Shown: positions 32,953 through 44,960, counted from the first letter of the stretch. The stretch is 64,000 nt of DNA from Adiantum capillus-veneris (GCA_014529385.2 CM043969.1:35723446-35787445); one strand, 5' to 3'. Made by a program: numbers and translations. Notes: generated by a model from the letters alone, not told the origin.

Positions 32953-32964
32953 GCTTTGATACCT
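32953..32964 (-). promoter_or_regulatory. Element C primer binding site (degenerate initiator Met)
   Basis: The element sense reads AGGTATCAAAGC two bases after the LTR, against TGGTATCAGAGC for the intact site (two differences). Confidence 0.65.
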
Positions 32965-32966
32965 CT

Positions 32967-34036
32967 TGTGATGCTCCAGGGGAGAGCAAAATACATTGAT
33001 AATGAAAAATACAGAGTATGTAGAATAAATAGATGAAATAAAGAATTTGTATGGATATAAGGTAATCATTCCAAGAGGAGCGTAGCTTGTTTCATAACCT
33101 CCCAACCATCCCCGAGCTATCTTAATGTCAATCTCAATCACACTCTCAATCTCAATCTCAATCTCAATCTTGTGCACAATCTCAATCTCAATCACACTCT
33201 CACTCTCAATCTCAATCACAATCACACTCTCCATGTCTTGATGGCAACAACGATCATAATCGGAATTGCAATACAATCACAATTCCAATATCATGACACC
33301 TTGCACAGATCCTGTTTCACACATTAGTTTCTGCATCATCTACAAAATAGCCAAAAGAACATACTCATGCAACCAGATCAACATGATAATCAAATTCAAA
33401 ACATCATTTTGTCCAATCATAAAAGAGTGCAATCACTTCTGGATTGGATGAAACAAAAGAGATATTACATGTGTATATCTATTTGTAAGCTAACGTGTTG
33501 CTGCTTGTAAGATACCCTGTTGCTGCTGGCAATTTGTTTTTGTCATAACTTTGTCATACAAACTGAGAATATAAGTTTCCAAGTACTCAAAACGACGAGA
33601 GTATATTTGGTCTACAAGAAGGCAACATGGGCAGACTTGCAAAAGTTTTCTTTCTTTGGGTAAACGCGCAACTTTTAGATCGTGGCTCAAAAACACCTTA
33701 TTTTTGGGTCTCCGTGACTTTTTTAACTTATTTTAAGCTTGTCTATATATTTTAAGCTAAAACACATGAAAATAAAACATTGATATTACTAAAAACCTCA
33801 ATTTTAAATACGTGTTTCCTTTACAGTCTATAGCCAAATGATCTTTTATTCAATAATTATTACTAAATATATCTTTAATGTATTGTGAAGAGAATGTATT
33901 TTTTCCCTCGATATCTTGAACTCATTAGTGTTCGACTAATACTCTCTATCACAATCTTTTAAACCATATTTAACAAAAGATCTAACCTATAATATCCTTT
34001 TTGACTTTAAGAACTTGGAAAAATAGTCCTATTACA
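32967..34036 (-). repeat. Element C 5' LTR
   Basis: 1070 bp, the partner of 30868-31941, with the same CTCAAT array (33125-33235). Sequence similarity to the other LTR ends at TTACA, exactly where similarity to element A begins. Confidence 0.88.
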
Positions 34037-34629
34037 TGGGTTGTCTTATAGTCACTGATCATCTCCATATTTTTTGTTTTTCATTCCGTTCGCATTCCAC
34101 CTGCTTTTTGTATTTTTGAAGTTTTTCTACCAATAATTAGTAAAAATTAAAAGGAAAATAGCAAAATCAACCTGAAAATAAATCCAAAAATAAAAATAAA
34201 TCAAAAATTTCTCCCCGACACACTATGTACATTCACATGTAATTTTTATGGCCGGATTTCTCCGTTTTACCAATATTTTGCCCAAAAAAATGGCTATTTT
34301 TACATATATATACACACACCTATAGGCCTCAATTTGGCGTTTGGCCTCATATATCTGTAGATTAATGTTGTATAAGGACGTATGTACTTAGGCTAGTTCA
34401 AAAAATTTCACAATCAAACGTAAACCCCTCAAAAAATAGTAAAAACATGCCCTTTTTGCTGCTTTTTACGGTCATCGGGTTCGCATTGAGAATGCCTCCC
34501 CCCCTCCTAATCGGAGTCCTCCCGGACGAAAAGGTATCGCCTTAGGGTATGTGCAGTGCATGGGTTAAAAATCGTGCTAATGCGCGGCCTTGTAACGTGG
34601 CCCTACCTGATACATACTCAGTCAATGCA

Positions 34630-35353
34630 TTATAAAGTTAATGCGGTGCGAGAGGAGGGAATAAGCAAGATGCTTATTGGCATTCGACGTCGAGGTTTCT
34701 TGTTTGTTCTTGGTTCGGTTGGAAAATTTTCTTTGCAATTAAAAGTTGTAATTATGTCGCTCATTGTTTGATCGTCTTCTTTCCGAAAGTGGCTTGGTTT
34801 GCCGCTACTACTGTAGATATTGTTGTTGTGATCTCCTTGGACGGGAGTGTCTTGTCCGATGTTTCCATAATCTTCTTCTCTTCTGATTGCCATTTGTAGC
34901 CTTGATTTGTAGGCGTTTGTAAGTTTATGGCATCTTCTTTGGTTGCTTTTGCGGTTCTTTTGATCGGCACCCGCATAGATTGATTTGCCGATGTCGGATT
35001 TAGTGATTTTCTGGCTGCTTGTGTAGCTTTTACTGAAGGAGTTCCTGTAGTATCGCTTTGGGGATTCAAATGCGTGTCTCATGCACTTGGCGATTGAGCA
35101 TGTTTTTTGGTATCTAGATCTGTTTTATGACCTTGTTCAGTGTTTGTTTAACATTGTTGTCCGGAGGTTGTCTGCTACTACCGCATTGTGGTTTGTAAGC
35201 TCGTTCACTTCCATCCTTCCGTACCCATAACTGTTGTTTGCGTATAGCTGACCTTGATATATTCATTGTCGCCTGTGGTGTTTCATTTTTTGATTGAGTA
35301 CGATGGGCGGTTTCTTGGTTTAAGTGGCACCCATCTTTTTTGCTCTTTATCAA
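34630..35353 (-). pseudogene. A2 basic tail after the second protease
   Basis: Lys/Gln/Asn-rich frames contain degraded forms of the tryptophan motif seen in element A (for example QQLWVRKDG). Position relative to the protease-like domain is the same. The frame is heavily broken. Confidence 0.5.
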
Positions 35354-35581
35354 GTGATTGTGGCACCATTATCTGGTTCTTCCTGGTTGTCTAAGCAAAG
35401 GCTACCACCTAGTGTTCTTGTGCTTGTTGAATTTTGACCATATTCGAACTCCAATCTATCTGCACATTATACTCTTTCTACCATGGTTGTCCCGACAACA
35501 ATGGATATAGTGTGCTCTCATCCTCAACCACATAAAACTTGGGCTATAAACATATTGATGTATTTGTACATGCAATATTGT

Positions 35582-35974
35582 TCAACCCAACGTGCTTAAT
35601 GAATGTGATGTACTGCTTTCCAGTGCTTGTTGAGTAGGATGGAGTTGTTCTTCAAGCTTGAACTGTTTATCTAATGTGCAACAAACCATATTTGCTTGAG
35701 CTCCTAAATCAAGCAATGCCATCAATTCAACTTGATTGCTACCCACTTTGACTGCAATTATTGGATCCACTGTGTCTTCATTAAAATTTGTTAATCGAAT
35801 AGCATTTATTCGCAACGGTGATCGAATTTGTTGTTGTTGTCGTAGAAGCCTTTGTTTTGCAATGCGTTCTACTGCTTCTGCTTGTGCTTCTTCTCTTACC
35901 CTTTGTTTCTCCTTTAAATGATACTTATTTATCCGACACCCACTAATCCAATTTGGCATTTCTTCACCTTCCAA
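35582..35974 (-). pseudogene. A2 second retropepsin-like domain
   Basis: This is homologous to residues about 50-195 of the 9702-11186 product. The same charged helix (KQRVREEAQAEA) is followed by PLRINAIRLTN and the active-site loop LLDLGAQANM, where Ser of DSG is now Leu. It lies directly after the integrase C-terminus, so the order integrase then protease is shared by both copies. The frame ends early at 35582. Confidence 0.7.
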
Positions 35975-37188
35975 TGTCGCAAGTTTGACAGCTCTGCTTT
36001 GTGATCATTCACAAAGGGACCCATTGCTCGCTTTTTAAGTTTTTTGACATGTTTCTTCAAAGTGTAAACAAGTACGTAATCACCTGTTTTAAACTCTTTT
36101 GTGCACACATGCTTGTCAAAAAACTCCTTTTGTCTTCTCTTTTTAGCATAGATCGAAACTACAGCTTTCAAGTGAAGTTCATCTAGCTTCTTAAGATCAT
36201 CTATTCTTGAAGAGAGTTCATGTCCTATCCATTCTAAGCGTTTCACCACTCGTAGAGTTGGAATCAAAAACTCTATGGGTAATATAGTGTTTAGACCAAA
36301 CACCATGTTGTACGGTGTTGTTACAATCGATATTTTATAAGCTACCTTGTATGCCCATAGTGTTGAGTGTAATTGTTGATCCCAGTCTGCCCTTCATTCT
36401 GATACAATTTTTGTCAAAACAGTGCATAGGGTTTTGTTGTGGCCTCAGCCTGTCCATTTGCTTGTGGATGATATGGAGAAAATTTTTTATGTATGACCAT
36501 GAGTTCCTCTAGCAGGTATTCAATGACTTCATTAATAAAAATGTGTTCCTCGATCAGTGACAATTTCTATTGGTAATCTGTATCTTACAAAGACATTCTT
36601 ATACAAAAATTGTGCAATGGTCCTTGCATCTGCTTTTTGTGTCACTTTGGCTTCAGCCCATTTTGTGAGATAGTCCGTAGCCACCATGATATATTGGGCA
36701 TGGGTGTAATACGCAGGGGGTGAAATAGGCTCCACAAAATCAATTCCCCATTTTGCAAATGCACGTGCTCCCATCATTGGCCTTAGTGGCATCTCATCTC
36801 TTTTTATTGGCACTTTAGTGTGCTGACATGCGTCACAATGCTTTACAAATTTGTCAGCATCCATATGCAATGTAGGCCACCATATCCCCGCGTTTAAGAC
36901 AATCTTTGTTGTCTTATCGCCTGAAAAATGGCCTCCACTTATTCCTCCATGTGCGTGTTCTAGAATCAGCAGGTATTCACTTTCACTTGCACAAATTCTA
37001 AGTTGATTGTCCTTTCCTCGCTTGTAGAGTTGATTTTCAATTAAATTAAAGTCTCGAGCCTCGAACTCTATAGCCCTTTGTCGTGCTTTGTTTATGTTTT
37101 CAGGAAATATTCTTGTTGTTAAGAAATCAAAGATATATTGACTCCATGCAGGTGCAATGGTTACCTGAAACAATGTCGCGTGATCCAC
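35929..37188 (-). pseudogene. A2 integrase
   Basis: The frame 37188-36532 holds the zinc domain (HGGISGGHFSGDKT, then CDACQHTK) and the core beginning KWGIDFVEPISPPAY, continuing through LPIEIVTDRGTHF with the second catalytic Asp. After a break, 36306-35929 carries MVFGLNTILPIEF, typical of the end of the core, and a C-terminal GDYVLVYTLKKH region. The catalytic Glu segment lies in the broken stretch between (about 36420-36530). Confidence 0.85.
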
Positions 37189-37539
37189 CGGTCATTTTGG
37201 CACTACATATAATACAATTGCTAACATAAGCATGTGTGTTTGCATACATAGTTGGCCAATATACTCCTAAGTGTTTCTATCTTTGGTGTGTTTTCATTGT
37301 TGAACACTGAAATGCACAATCTTGGATGTGTGCTTCCTCAAGATAACACTCAAATTCCTCTAGATTTATAAATAATCATAGAATTTGGTTCAAGCCAAGA
37401 TGGTACAGTCGTTCCCGCAATCAACTGAAAGTTTTTTGTTTGTCAAAATGTTTGTTGTTTGGATCCCTCTTTCTTTTTATCAAATCTACCTCCAGAGGAA
37501 ATAATGGTAACAATTTTCTGAGACCATTTGGGTGTCATT

Positions 37540-38048
37540 TCAATATTGAAAAGATATGGCATCAGGTATGTCATCATCTACTCCTTCAGGAGCTTCCCCA
37601 TTTTGTAGCCTTGAAAGATGATCCGCTTCTAGATGCGTTTTACCTTTTTTTACTACCACTCTGAATTCAAACTCTAGCAATATACTAAAACATCGTACAA
37701 TTCTCCTAGTATTGCATGGTTTATTTACTAGATACAGAAGAGCTTGATGATTTGTGAAGAACACAAATTTGTTTGCAACAAGTAGATAATGCCGAAATTT
37801 CTTTACAGTATATATCATTCCTAATCTCTCTCTTTCAGTGGTGGTGTAGTTCTTTTCCACACTATTTAGCTATCAGCTCCCATAACAAATTGGGAAATCC
37901 ATTGTTCCATCTCTTGGTTGAGCCAGAGTACTCCCAATTGCGTATGCAGAGGCATGAATGTGAACATGGAATATCTTTTCCCAATCTGGTGCTTTAAGTA
38001 CAGGTGCTGATACAAGGCTTTGCTTAAGCTTTTTGAATGAAGTTTCAC
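37540..38048 (-). pseudogene. A2 RNase H
   Basis: Frames 38048-37866 and 37860-37540 give a Ty3/Gypsy RNase H with YTTTERERLGMIYTVKKFRHY and FFTNHQALLYLVNKP (the Asp of TDH is now Asn). It ends HLEADHLSRL, then GVDDDIPDA before integrase. I see no second, archaeal-type RNase H between this and integrase, unlike element D, which suggests an Athila-like rather than a typical Tat layout. Confidence 0.8.
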
Positions 38049-38049
38049 A

Positions 38050-38781
38050 CTACCCAGTCCAGTCCAAACTGACTAATAAGCGATATAGTGGTTGTGCAAT
38101 GACCGCATACATATATATGAATCTCCGATAATATCCACAGTGTCCCATGAAAGATTGTACTTGTTTGGCATTAGTAGGCATGGGCAAGTCTACAATGACT
38201 CTAATTTTGTCTAGGTCAGTAGTTATACCATTTCTTGAGACAATATGTCCTAAGATGCAGCCTTGCCTTACCATAAAAATACACTTTTCCAGGTTGAGAC
38301 AGATTCGATATGTTCTGCACTTCTCAAATACCTTTTGTAAATGGTCAATGTGCTCTTCTTGAATTAGAGAGTGGACACAGAGATCATCCATATATATTTC
38401 TAAGAATATTCTTAGGTATTCTTTGAACGCATGAGTCATTAACCTTTGGAAGGTGGCTGGGGCATTGGTTAGGCCAAAATGCATAACTCTAAACGCATAT
38501 ATTCCCCATTCTGTGGCAAATGCGGTTTTGTGTTGATCCTCTATTGCAATTGCCAATTGTTTCTACCCCAAAAACCCATCCAAAAATGAATAGGCCCGTT
38601 CTCCTGCTACCCTCTCAAGCACATGTTCTGTGATTGGCAAGGGATAATTATCCCTTATCGTTGCTGCGTTTACCTTTTTGAGGTTCACACACACACGCAA
38701 CTTTCCGTTCTTTTTGGGGACAACCACAATAGGTGAAACCCAATCTGTATGCTCAATTTCATAGACGAATTCAACATTCAT
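38050..38781 (-). pseudogene. A2 reverse transcriptase
   Basis: The frame 38781-38563 has VSPIVVVPKKNGKLRVCVNL and RDNYPLPITEHVLE. After a stop, 38556-38050 has FGLTNAPATFQRLM, the catalytic box YMDD (EIYMDDLCVHS), LGHIVSRNGI and FMGHCGYYRRFI. It is the usual Ty3/Gypsy RT, here interrupted by one stop near 38563. This is the part deleted from element A. Confidence 0.88.
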
Positions 38782-38925
38782 CAGCTTGGAAATCTCTTCC
38801 TTGATTTGTTTAGAAAATGTGTCATTATATATGTAAGGACGTTGTTTGCTTGGTTTGGCATCTGATTTTAACGGAATTGTATGTTGGCATATCGATGGAT
38901 CAACTCCCTTGAGGTCTTTGTAAGA

Positions 38926-39992
38926 CTATGCAAACACATCTTTATACTTCTTGAGAAGTTGTGTTAGCATTTCTTCTTCTTCAGGCTCTAAATCAGTTAC
39001 TATATAGACAGGCTGAGGCTCTTCGCCTGGTGCAGTGAGGTCAATTTGTTTTGCATTTTCCGGCCCATCGTAAGATTCCTGGTTTATTCTTTTCCTTATT
39101 AGTGGTGTCATTGTGATTTTTCTGTCTTGGATGGTGAATTTTGGATAGTGGGATGGTACATTCGTGTTTTCTTTTTCTGAATCCTCCTTACTGTCATTTT
39201 CTGCCTCAGTAGTCCATACCTCTCGTAACATCCGTTTAAGTTACGTTCTTGGTATTTCTTCTTACGTTCTATTTTAGTCCACTCTGGATCTTTTGTCTTT
39301 TCACGTTTTGATTGTTGAGATTTTTTTGAATTTGTTTGCGTTTTAGTTTTCCGTGCTTGTTTTATGTTTTCATGTGTTCTTTCCCCTCGAACTCTTGAGA
39401 ATCTCCCTGATATTTTGTCTTTTACACAATCCTTTGCCTTGACTAGCATTAGATAGCGCGTGTTATCTTTTATAGTGGGCATCAAGTTTTCTCTAATCTT
39501 GTTTTCTGCTCTTTTTTTTCTATAGCGTTCCTGGCGTCTAGGGTGTTGATTTGCAAAATCATAAAACTTGATATCTGTGGTTGTTTCCCTACTCTTGCTT
39601 GAGCTGTCTGAACACTCGTTATTTGCATCGTTACTTGATTCCAGATGTTCAGAGGAGTTATAAAACTCGTCTTGTTTTGGTGAGTCTACATTCTCATCTC
39701 CTACTGATAGAGGGTTTACCATTTAATAGGGTAGCATATCATGGCCATCCTTATCACAAAATTTTGTCGTTGGGCTATCTGTAATGGCACAGACATCCAA
39801 CATTGCTAGTATGTGTTCCCATTCCATAGGTTCTAATGCATCTTTGGGAAAAGGTTATGGAATATAATCCTTGCATTTGTCTTCACTTAATGGCTCTTTC
39901 TAAGATGCATTCCTCTCTTTTCAAGCTCCCACAATGTGAAGCTCCACACATCCATAGCTTTTTTTTTTGCCCTAACCATGCTGGGAGTTCGT
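38926..39992 (-). pseudogene. A2 protease-RT linker
   Basis: Frames 39722-39108 and 39231-38926 match the element A linker (FYDFANQHPRRQERYRKKR) and the acidic LEPEEEEMLTQLLKKYKDVFA stretch just before RT. The homology stops at 39992. Confidence 0.65.
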
Positions 39993-40066
39993 GTTGAGCT
40001 ATATATAGAGACACTATATATAGCTCAACAGTTGAGCTATATATAGTGTCTCTATATATAGCTCAA

Positions 40067-40067
<1 letters not shown>
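39993..40067. repeat. Perfect 75-bp inverted repeat (37-bp arms)
   Basis: Arms 39993-40029 and 40031-40067 are exact reverse complements around a single A. Each arm is itself a hairpin: GTTGAGCTATATATA, a 7-base loop, then its complement. It sits exactly between the end of A2 and a long (CT)n tract. No decay is visible in either arm, so it is young or was copied recently. It could be the fused ends of a DNA transposon or a replication-repair product. Confidence 0.97.

Positions 40068-40068
<1 letters not shown>

Positions 40069-40132
<64 letters not shown>
40069..40132. repeat. (CT)n microsatellite
   Basis: About 64 bp of CT repeat directly after the inverted repeat. Confidence 0.97.
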
Positions 40133-40139
<7 letters not shown>

Positions 40140-40532
40140 CGATTAAAAATTCAGAGTTATGCACTTGCCTCTTCCATCACGTTGAATAGAAGAAGAACGC
40201 TTTTTGTTGTTGCTAGCCTTTGAACATTCCAAAGCTACAAGCACCTTGAAGTTCTTGTACGATTCTCCGTTTTGAACAATTTTGCTCCGTTTTGTAAAAA
40301 CTCTTGCTCTCTAATTATTTACGTCATTGCGTCATTGTATTTATATGCGTCATTGTGTCATTGTATTTAATGGTCTTTGCATCCACTCCAAGTACGTATG
40401 CTCTAGGTATGTTCTCACAAGAAGAGACGACAAGCACCTCTCTCTCTCTCTCTATCTATCTATCTACTTGTCCATGTTTTCTACTCCATTCATTCAATAT
40501 TAAGTTTAAATGTTCGTGTGTTTAATGCAGGT

Positions 40533-41651
40533 ATGGATGATGAGGATTTTCTTTCTTCTTTGTCACCCTAGAAGAGACAGTGGCACGTGGAGCGTCATCG
40601 CTCTGGCGAACCATCGCGCGTTCCTACTCCATCCGCATCTCCCTCTGTTTTGGGGCATTCATAGCGCTCCGAAGCTTCAGTGTCGAGGAGACGATATTCA
40701 CACTCGTCTAGGCGCTGACGCTCTAGTGGTGGGGATGGCGGTTGTTGTGGGGATGCTGCCATCAATGCTTTGACACCACCTCGTGTTCGACGAGGCTCTT
40801 TACCCTCCCCTTCTTTACCGGTCCCGACACCAGCCACGGCATCGCCATCGACACTAGATTTTGTGCGACTGACTGCTGTTCCCCGTATCTACACACCACT
40901 AGCTACTCCTCCAGGAGTCACTCTAGTGGACACTCCTCGCTTCGGGGCTCAGACTCCAGTGGAGACACTTGACGTCCGTACCCTCGTTGACACGTCGCTA
41001 GAGACCCCTGCCGGGACACCCTAGTTCACGCGTCAGTGGTGAGAGGGCTTGCCTTACTCCGTTGACTTCAGCGGCATCATCATCTTGGATGATGAAGGCA
41101 AGAAGGTGATTTCGTGCATGCGCGGTCTTTGCTCTCAGGTGTTTAGACACTACATACTAAACACCTAGAGTGAAGTACCGAATGAATTAAAAGACAGAGT
41201 CATCAGCATGCTTCATGACGAGTTTCCTGTTCCAACACGAGATGACCGCTTCAATGAAGATGTGATGAAGGTTCGAATGCGTTAAGACTGCAACCATATG
41301 CGTTCCAAAGTGCAAAAATCAATCGAGCATGGGTGGAGCAGACCAGATTGGTTGGCCAAAGAAGATTGGAAGATTGCAAAGAAAGAAGCGTGTGAGAATC
41401 CCGACAAGTGGAAGCAACAAAAGGAGGCAGCCAGAGCACGAGTAGAGGCAGGGAGCTCGCACCACTTGGGGAGCGGCGGGTGGCCATCATTTGAGGCCAA
41501 TTTTGTAAGTGTTTTCACATCTATGTTTGATAGTTTAGATTTTATGAGATTTTAAATTCTAACATAATGGATTCTTTGTATGTTTTGATAGTGGTCGTTT
41601 ACAAGACGTGGTCCCACACCGTACGAGCGTGAGTCGGCAGGAAGGGCTTAA
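40533..41651 (+). pseudogene. Plant Transposase_24-like (Ptta/En/Spm) pseudogene with intron
   Basis: From the ATG at 40533 one frame runs to 41504 with several stops, for about 320 codons. A Ser/Pro/Thr-rich first part is followed by the C-terminal features of the plant Ptta/En/Spm family: LKDRVISMLHDEFPVP, then KSIEHGWSRPDWLAKEDW, a Lys/Glu helix, and HHLGSGGWPSFEANF (the family has a HTGGS-F motif). A GT..AG intron (41505-41591) joins in frame to WSFTRRGPTPYERESAGRA and a stop. A T-rich stretch and AG just before the ATG suggest another intron upstream. The family accompanies CACTA elements and plant repeats. Stops make it inactive. The family assignment is from motif memory. Confidence 0.65.
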
Positions 41652-41737
41652 ACGTCCTTATAGACATCTTGAGTTCTCGCGGCGGCATGGTTAGTATTAG
41701 GATTTATTCTTTTCTATTTATTGTATTCTTTTATAAA

Positions 41738-42393
41738 CGTCGCTATATGTTTATACTTACAAAAAGCTATCTTATTGTTTTTTTTGGTAGAATCCAACAA
41801 ATACGCCGCTTGGACACGATGAGACATCTGATTAGACAACGTCAGTTTAGCCATAGCTTTTTGTCATAGCTTATGTATCATGAGACGACTTTTATACGTC
41901 TTTTTGATAACCATGTATATTTTTTAAATAATGAAAATGGTTTGAAACTATTACATTTGCAAAGATTAACAATCAAGTGATTTTGCCTATGTGTACAATT
42001 GTCATTGATTTACTTTCATCAATTCACAGTTGTCTGTTTTGTATCTTTATTTTGCAAACAATACGTACTATGGATGATGGAGTTAATGATTATATTGTCT
42101 TGTGGGTGACTATTTTGGGTCTATATTTACCTTTGCACTTTTTTCAAAGGTAAATAGACAAATGAAACATTCAATATGGTTGATGGGTGGTAGGGCATTC
42201 AATGCCCTTCCACCAAAAAAGTTTCCTCTCGGGCGTCGCTATGGCCATCACTATATAAGGCTCTGCAACGTCACTATAAGCGTCGCTATTGATGGCTCTG
42301 CAGCGTCGCTATAGTCGTCGCTATAGGCGTTGCTATATTAGCGATGATGGGGGCTATAAAAAACCAGTGTATTTCCGTCGCTAAAAGCGTCAC
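41738..42393. repeat. CGTCGCTATA motif cluster (candidate subterminal repeats)
   Basis: CGTCGCTATA or one-base variants occur about nine times, mostly between 42233 and 42393, with one at about 41738; an inverted form is near 42340. Clustered short repeats near an end are typical of CACTA elements, and the transposase-like pseudogene lies just upstream. I could not fix the terminal CACTA ends. A 29-bp imperfect hairpin (42185-42213) precedes the cluster. Confidence 0.55.
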
Positions 42394-42399
42394 AAGAGC

Positions 42400-43400
42400 A
42401 CACAACCTCTTGTATTGCAAGGCTTCGTTTGATGAGCCGTGTGGACGGGCTTCTAGAGAATCTCGAACACTTCATTCTAGGACACATTCCTTCCACTTTA
42501 GATACTTTGACCTGCCATTCCAATAGGCTCTTCTCAAGCCTCTTTGACCTAAAAAACCGCATAAGACATACATTTCAGCCATGACCTGCTTGCCCAGGGC
42601 CTTCATTCCTATTTTAGCCCTTTTCCAAGTGCCTGCTAGCATACACAAAATTGCACTCCACACTTCCCAGTGTGGAACAACTTTGGTTGCACCATCATTT
42701 CCCACCCCCCAGTTGAACACTCATGTTCAACCAAAGACGTGTTTATTGCATCTAAAAAAACTTCAACACCAAATTGACAACCAAAAGCAGTCCAAAACCA
42801 CAACCAAATGTACAAAATCTATCTCCTTTTACCCGCCACACCTACTCAAGCGGGTTTCCCAATCCCCTACTTTACATGCCATCACCCACCTTGGTCGAAC
42901 ACTTGACATTCATCCCGTCCACCCACCTGCAATAACCCTCCATAGTGCTGCATCCTAGCACACAACCAACCATCCACATAGCATGTCCTTGGCACGCTTT
43001 CGCTGCTCCCAGCATTCATTGGCATACTGTCCACTCCCAAAAAAGAAACACCAAAAGCATCACCACTCTCCAAGTGCACATCATCATTCACATTGAACAT
43101 ACCATGCAAACTTGGCCTCCAGTCATGTAAAGGGAGACTCTCCTCTAGCAGATCCTATACCTACTTGACAGCCCATTGCATAGCTGTGTTTATGAGCATC
43201 CCCTTCAACCATCACACACGAACTTTCTTTGATAGCTCAAACAAGTCCACACTCTTGGACTTTTCCTCATGCTCAAAAGTACCACTCCACTTAGCGGGCA
43301 ACTCTTTCAACTCTTTCAACACAACTCTTCCATACTCACCTCCATAACTACCTCTCTTGGCATGACCATAGCAGCAGACTTTTCCTCTCCAAAGAAAACC
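42400..43400 (-). pseudogene. Unrecognised broken frames
   Basis: Minus-strand frames at 43109-42882 and 42720-42472 are out of phase with each other and show no known motif. They continue the strand of the degenerate frame at 43406-44960 and may be its 3' part. Confidence 0.3.
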
Positions 43401-43405
43401 TCCAC

Positions 43406-44482
43406 CTATAGTGGGACAAACCCTCGTGCCACTTGCATTCTAGTTAAAGATTTCCTAGCAAGCAACCGTGTCTCTTCATCCATCTCACCTACTGGGCCAT
43501 CAAACCCCCAATCATCTTCATCTTCAATGTATTCCTGGACAAAAGAACCTGTATCCAAGGCACCACCCGTGCAATCCATAGGCAATTTCAACTGCTCTTC
43601 CCTTTGTTAAGTATCCAAAACCTCTTGTCCGCCATATTCTTCAACCAGTTCTTCTTCCATAGCCATCCCAGCTATCTCCTTTGGAAACCCCTGTACTTGC
43701 CGTACAATCAAAGCACCTTCCACAGCCACCTTGATGAGCATCATCATTAGCATGGTGCCGCATCGCACTCTCACCTGCATGTCTTCTTTACCAAGCTCCG
43801 ACACTCTTCCCTGCTCTTTATTTATAGTGGCAACCACCGCATCCTCATGCATATAACAAGGTAACTTCACTTTTACAAGCATCAACCCTTCGGATTATGT
43901 CTCCCAGCTCGTATCTCTATCCTCATCACTCATTTCCCAAAAGCTTAAGCTTGTAGCCTCATCGTCTTCACCATAGGCCAATTTGGCATCTGTATCATTA
44001 TCCTCTAGCTGCTCCACAAAAGCAGGACCATCATGGTGCCCACTTTCGTCATCCAACCCCAAGCTCTTGGCACCTACCACATGGCCATGATCTATTACCC
44101 TTTCATACAGGCACTCCACGAGAACATGCTCCACCTCTCCAAGCATCATTGGACACTTGGCATTTGCTAACTCCTCTACATAAAGGCTCTCTTCAACAAA
44201 AGGCTCATCTTCATTGACGATCTCCTCCACAATCGGCATAGACGCTTCATCAATAGGTAGCTCCCGAGGAACATAGTCAATCATAGGCCTTACTCTAATA
44301 GCCTCCACACTTCGCATCACTAGCACCATCCTTGATGGGCCCATAGAACAAACTGCTGCTTCAACAAGCACACAATGTGGAGGCTTTAACAAACCTAACT
44401 CCAGCTTTCTTTTCATTTTCCTACTCTTCACCCGGGCAACTCTGATTTCCTCGGCATAAGTCTTTGACTCTTCATCATCCAC
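43406..44482 (-). pseudogene. Acidic reading frame following gag-like sequence
   Basis: One frame of about 360 codons, broken by stops at 43895 and 43607. It is rich in Glu, Asp, Val and Met, with no domain I recognise. It follows a gag-like stretch on the same strand, so it probably belongs to a retroelement. Ty3/Gypsy protease and RT motifs are absent. Confidence 0.4.
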
Positions 44483-44960
44483 CTTATCTCGAACTCGAGG
44501 ACACAGGCAAGCTAGGAGTTTCTCTAGCTTGAAACCATCCGCATGACCACTTGGGTGGTAGCAACCAGATCACTTCAACAAGCTTCAAACTTATTGACAA
44601 AAACATCAAACTCTACACTTACTTCTTGTCGCAGCTCTTTAATCTTCATATCTGGTTTAATATCCGACACCACCTTGCAAAAGTTGCAGATAAACTGCTC
44701 TCAGAAACCAACCCAATCTTTCTTATTCGCAGCTTCCAGACCTTCAAAATATGATTTTCCTTTACCTCGCAGCACCAACGGCATTGTCTCTAGCTTTTCT
44801 TCATCACTCCACATTTGCAATGAGAGCATAAATAACTCAAAATTTTCCAGCCCCTCATCCACATCTTCATCACCATTGAAAATCGGGCCAGCACTCCCAC
44901 ATTTTTGCTTACAAACATATCACCAGGGAGAAATCAATGTGCTCCTCCGTGCGGGCACCA
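44440..44960 (-). pseudogene. Degenerate retrotransposon gag-like domain
   Basis: In the minus strand, about 44790-44440, the order AARSGKSYFEGLEAANKKDW, FICNF, IKELRQEVSVEFDVFVNKFE and then LEKLLACLCPRVRDKV matches the plant Ty3/Gypsy Gag core by pattern: W..F...F, then L.Q...SV..F...F, then L..GL.P.+RD.V. Stops and one frameshift near 44540 break it. No LTRs were found for it. Confidence 0.5.

Larger units (their letters stand above)
30868..34036 (-). mobile_element. Element C: short Ty3/Gypsy deletion derivative
   Basis: Direct repeats 30868-31941 and 32967-34036 (1074 and 1070 bp) start TGTGA and end TTACA. They flank only 1025 bp. A degenerate initiator-Met primer site beside the right LTR and a purine tract beside the left one place the element on the minus strand. 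The interior keeps only remnants of gag, protease and the protease-RT linker; RT, RNase H and integrase are gone. The five bases outside the ends differ (ACTAT and TGGGT). The right end joins directly to the A-like fragment A2. Confidence 0.85.
34037..39992 (-). mobile_element. A2: partial second copy of the element A family
   Basis: The stretch is colinear with about 9206-13764 of element A on the same strand: conserved non-coding block, basic tail, second protease-like domain, integrase, RNase H, RT, linker. It also holds the RT and RNase H part that A has lost. It has no LTRs: the left end is cut by element C and the right end by the inverted repeat at 39993. Stops and frameshifts are common. 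Confidence 0.88.
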
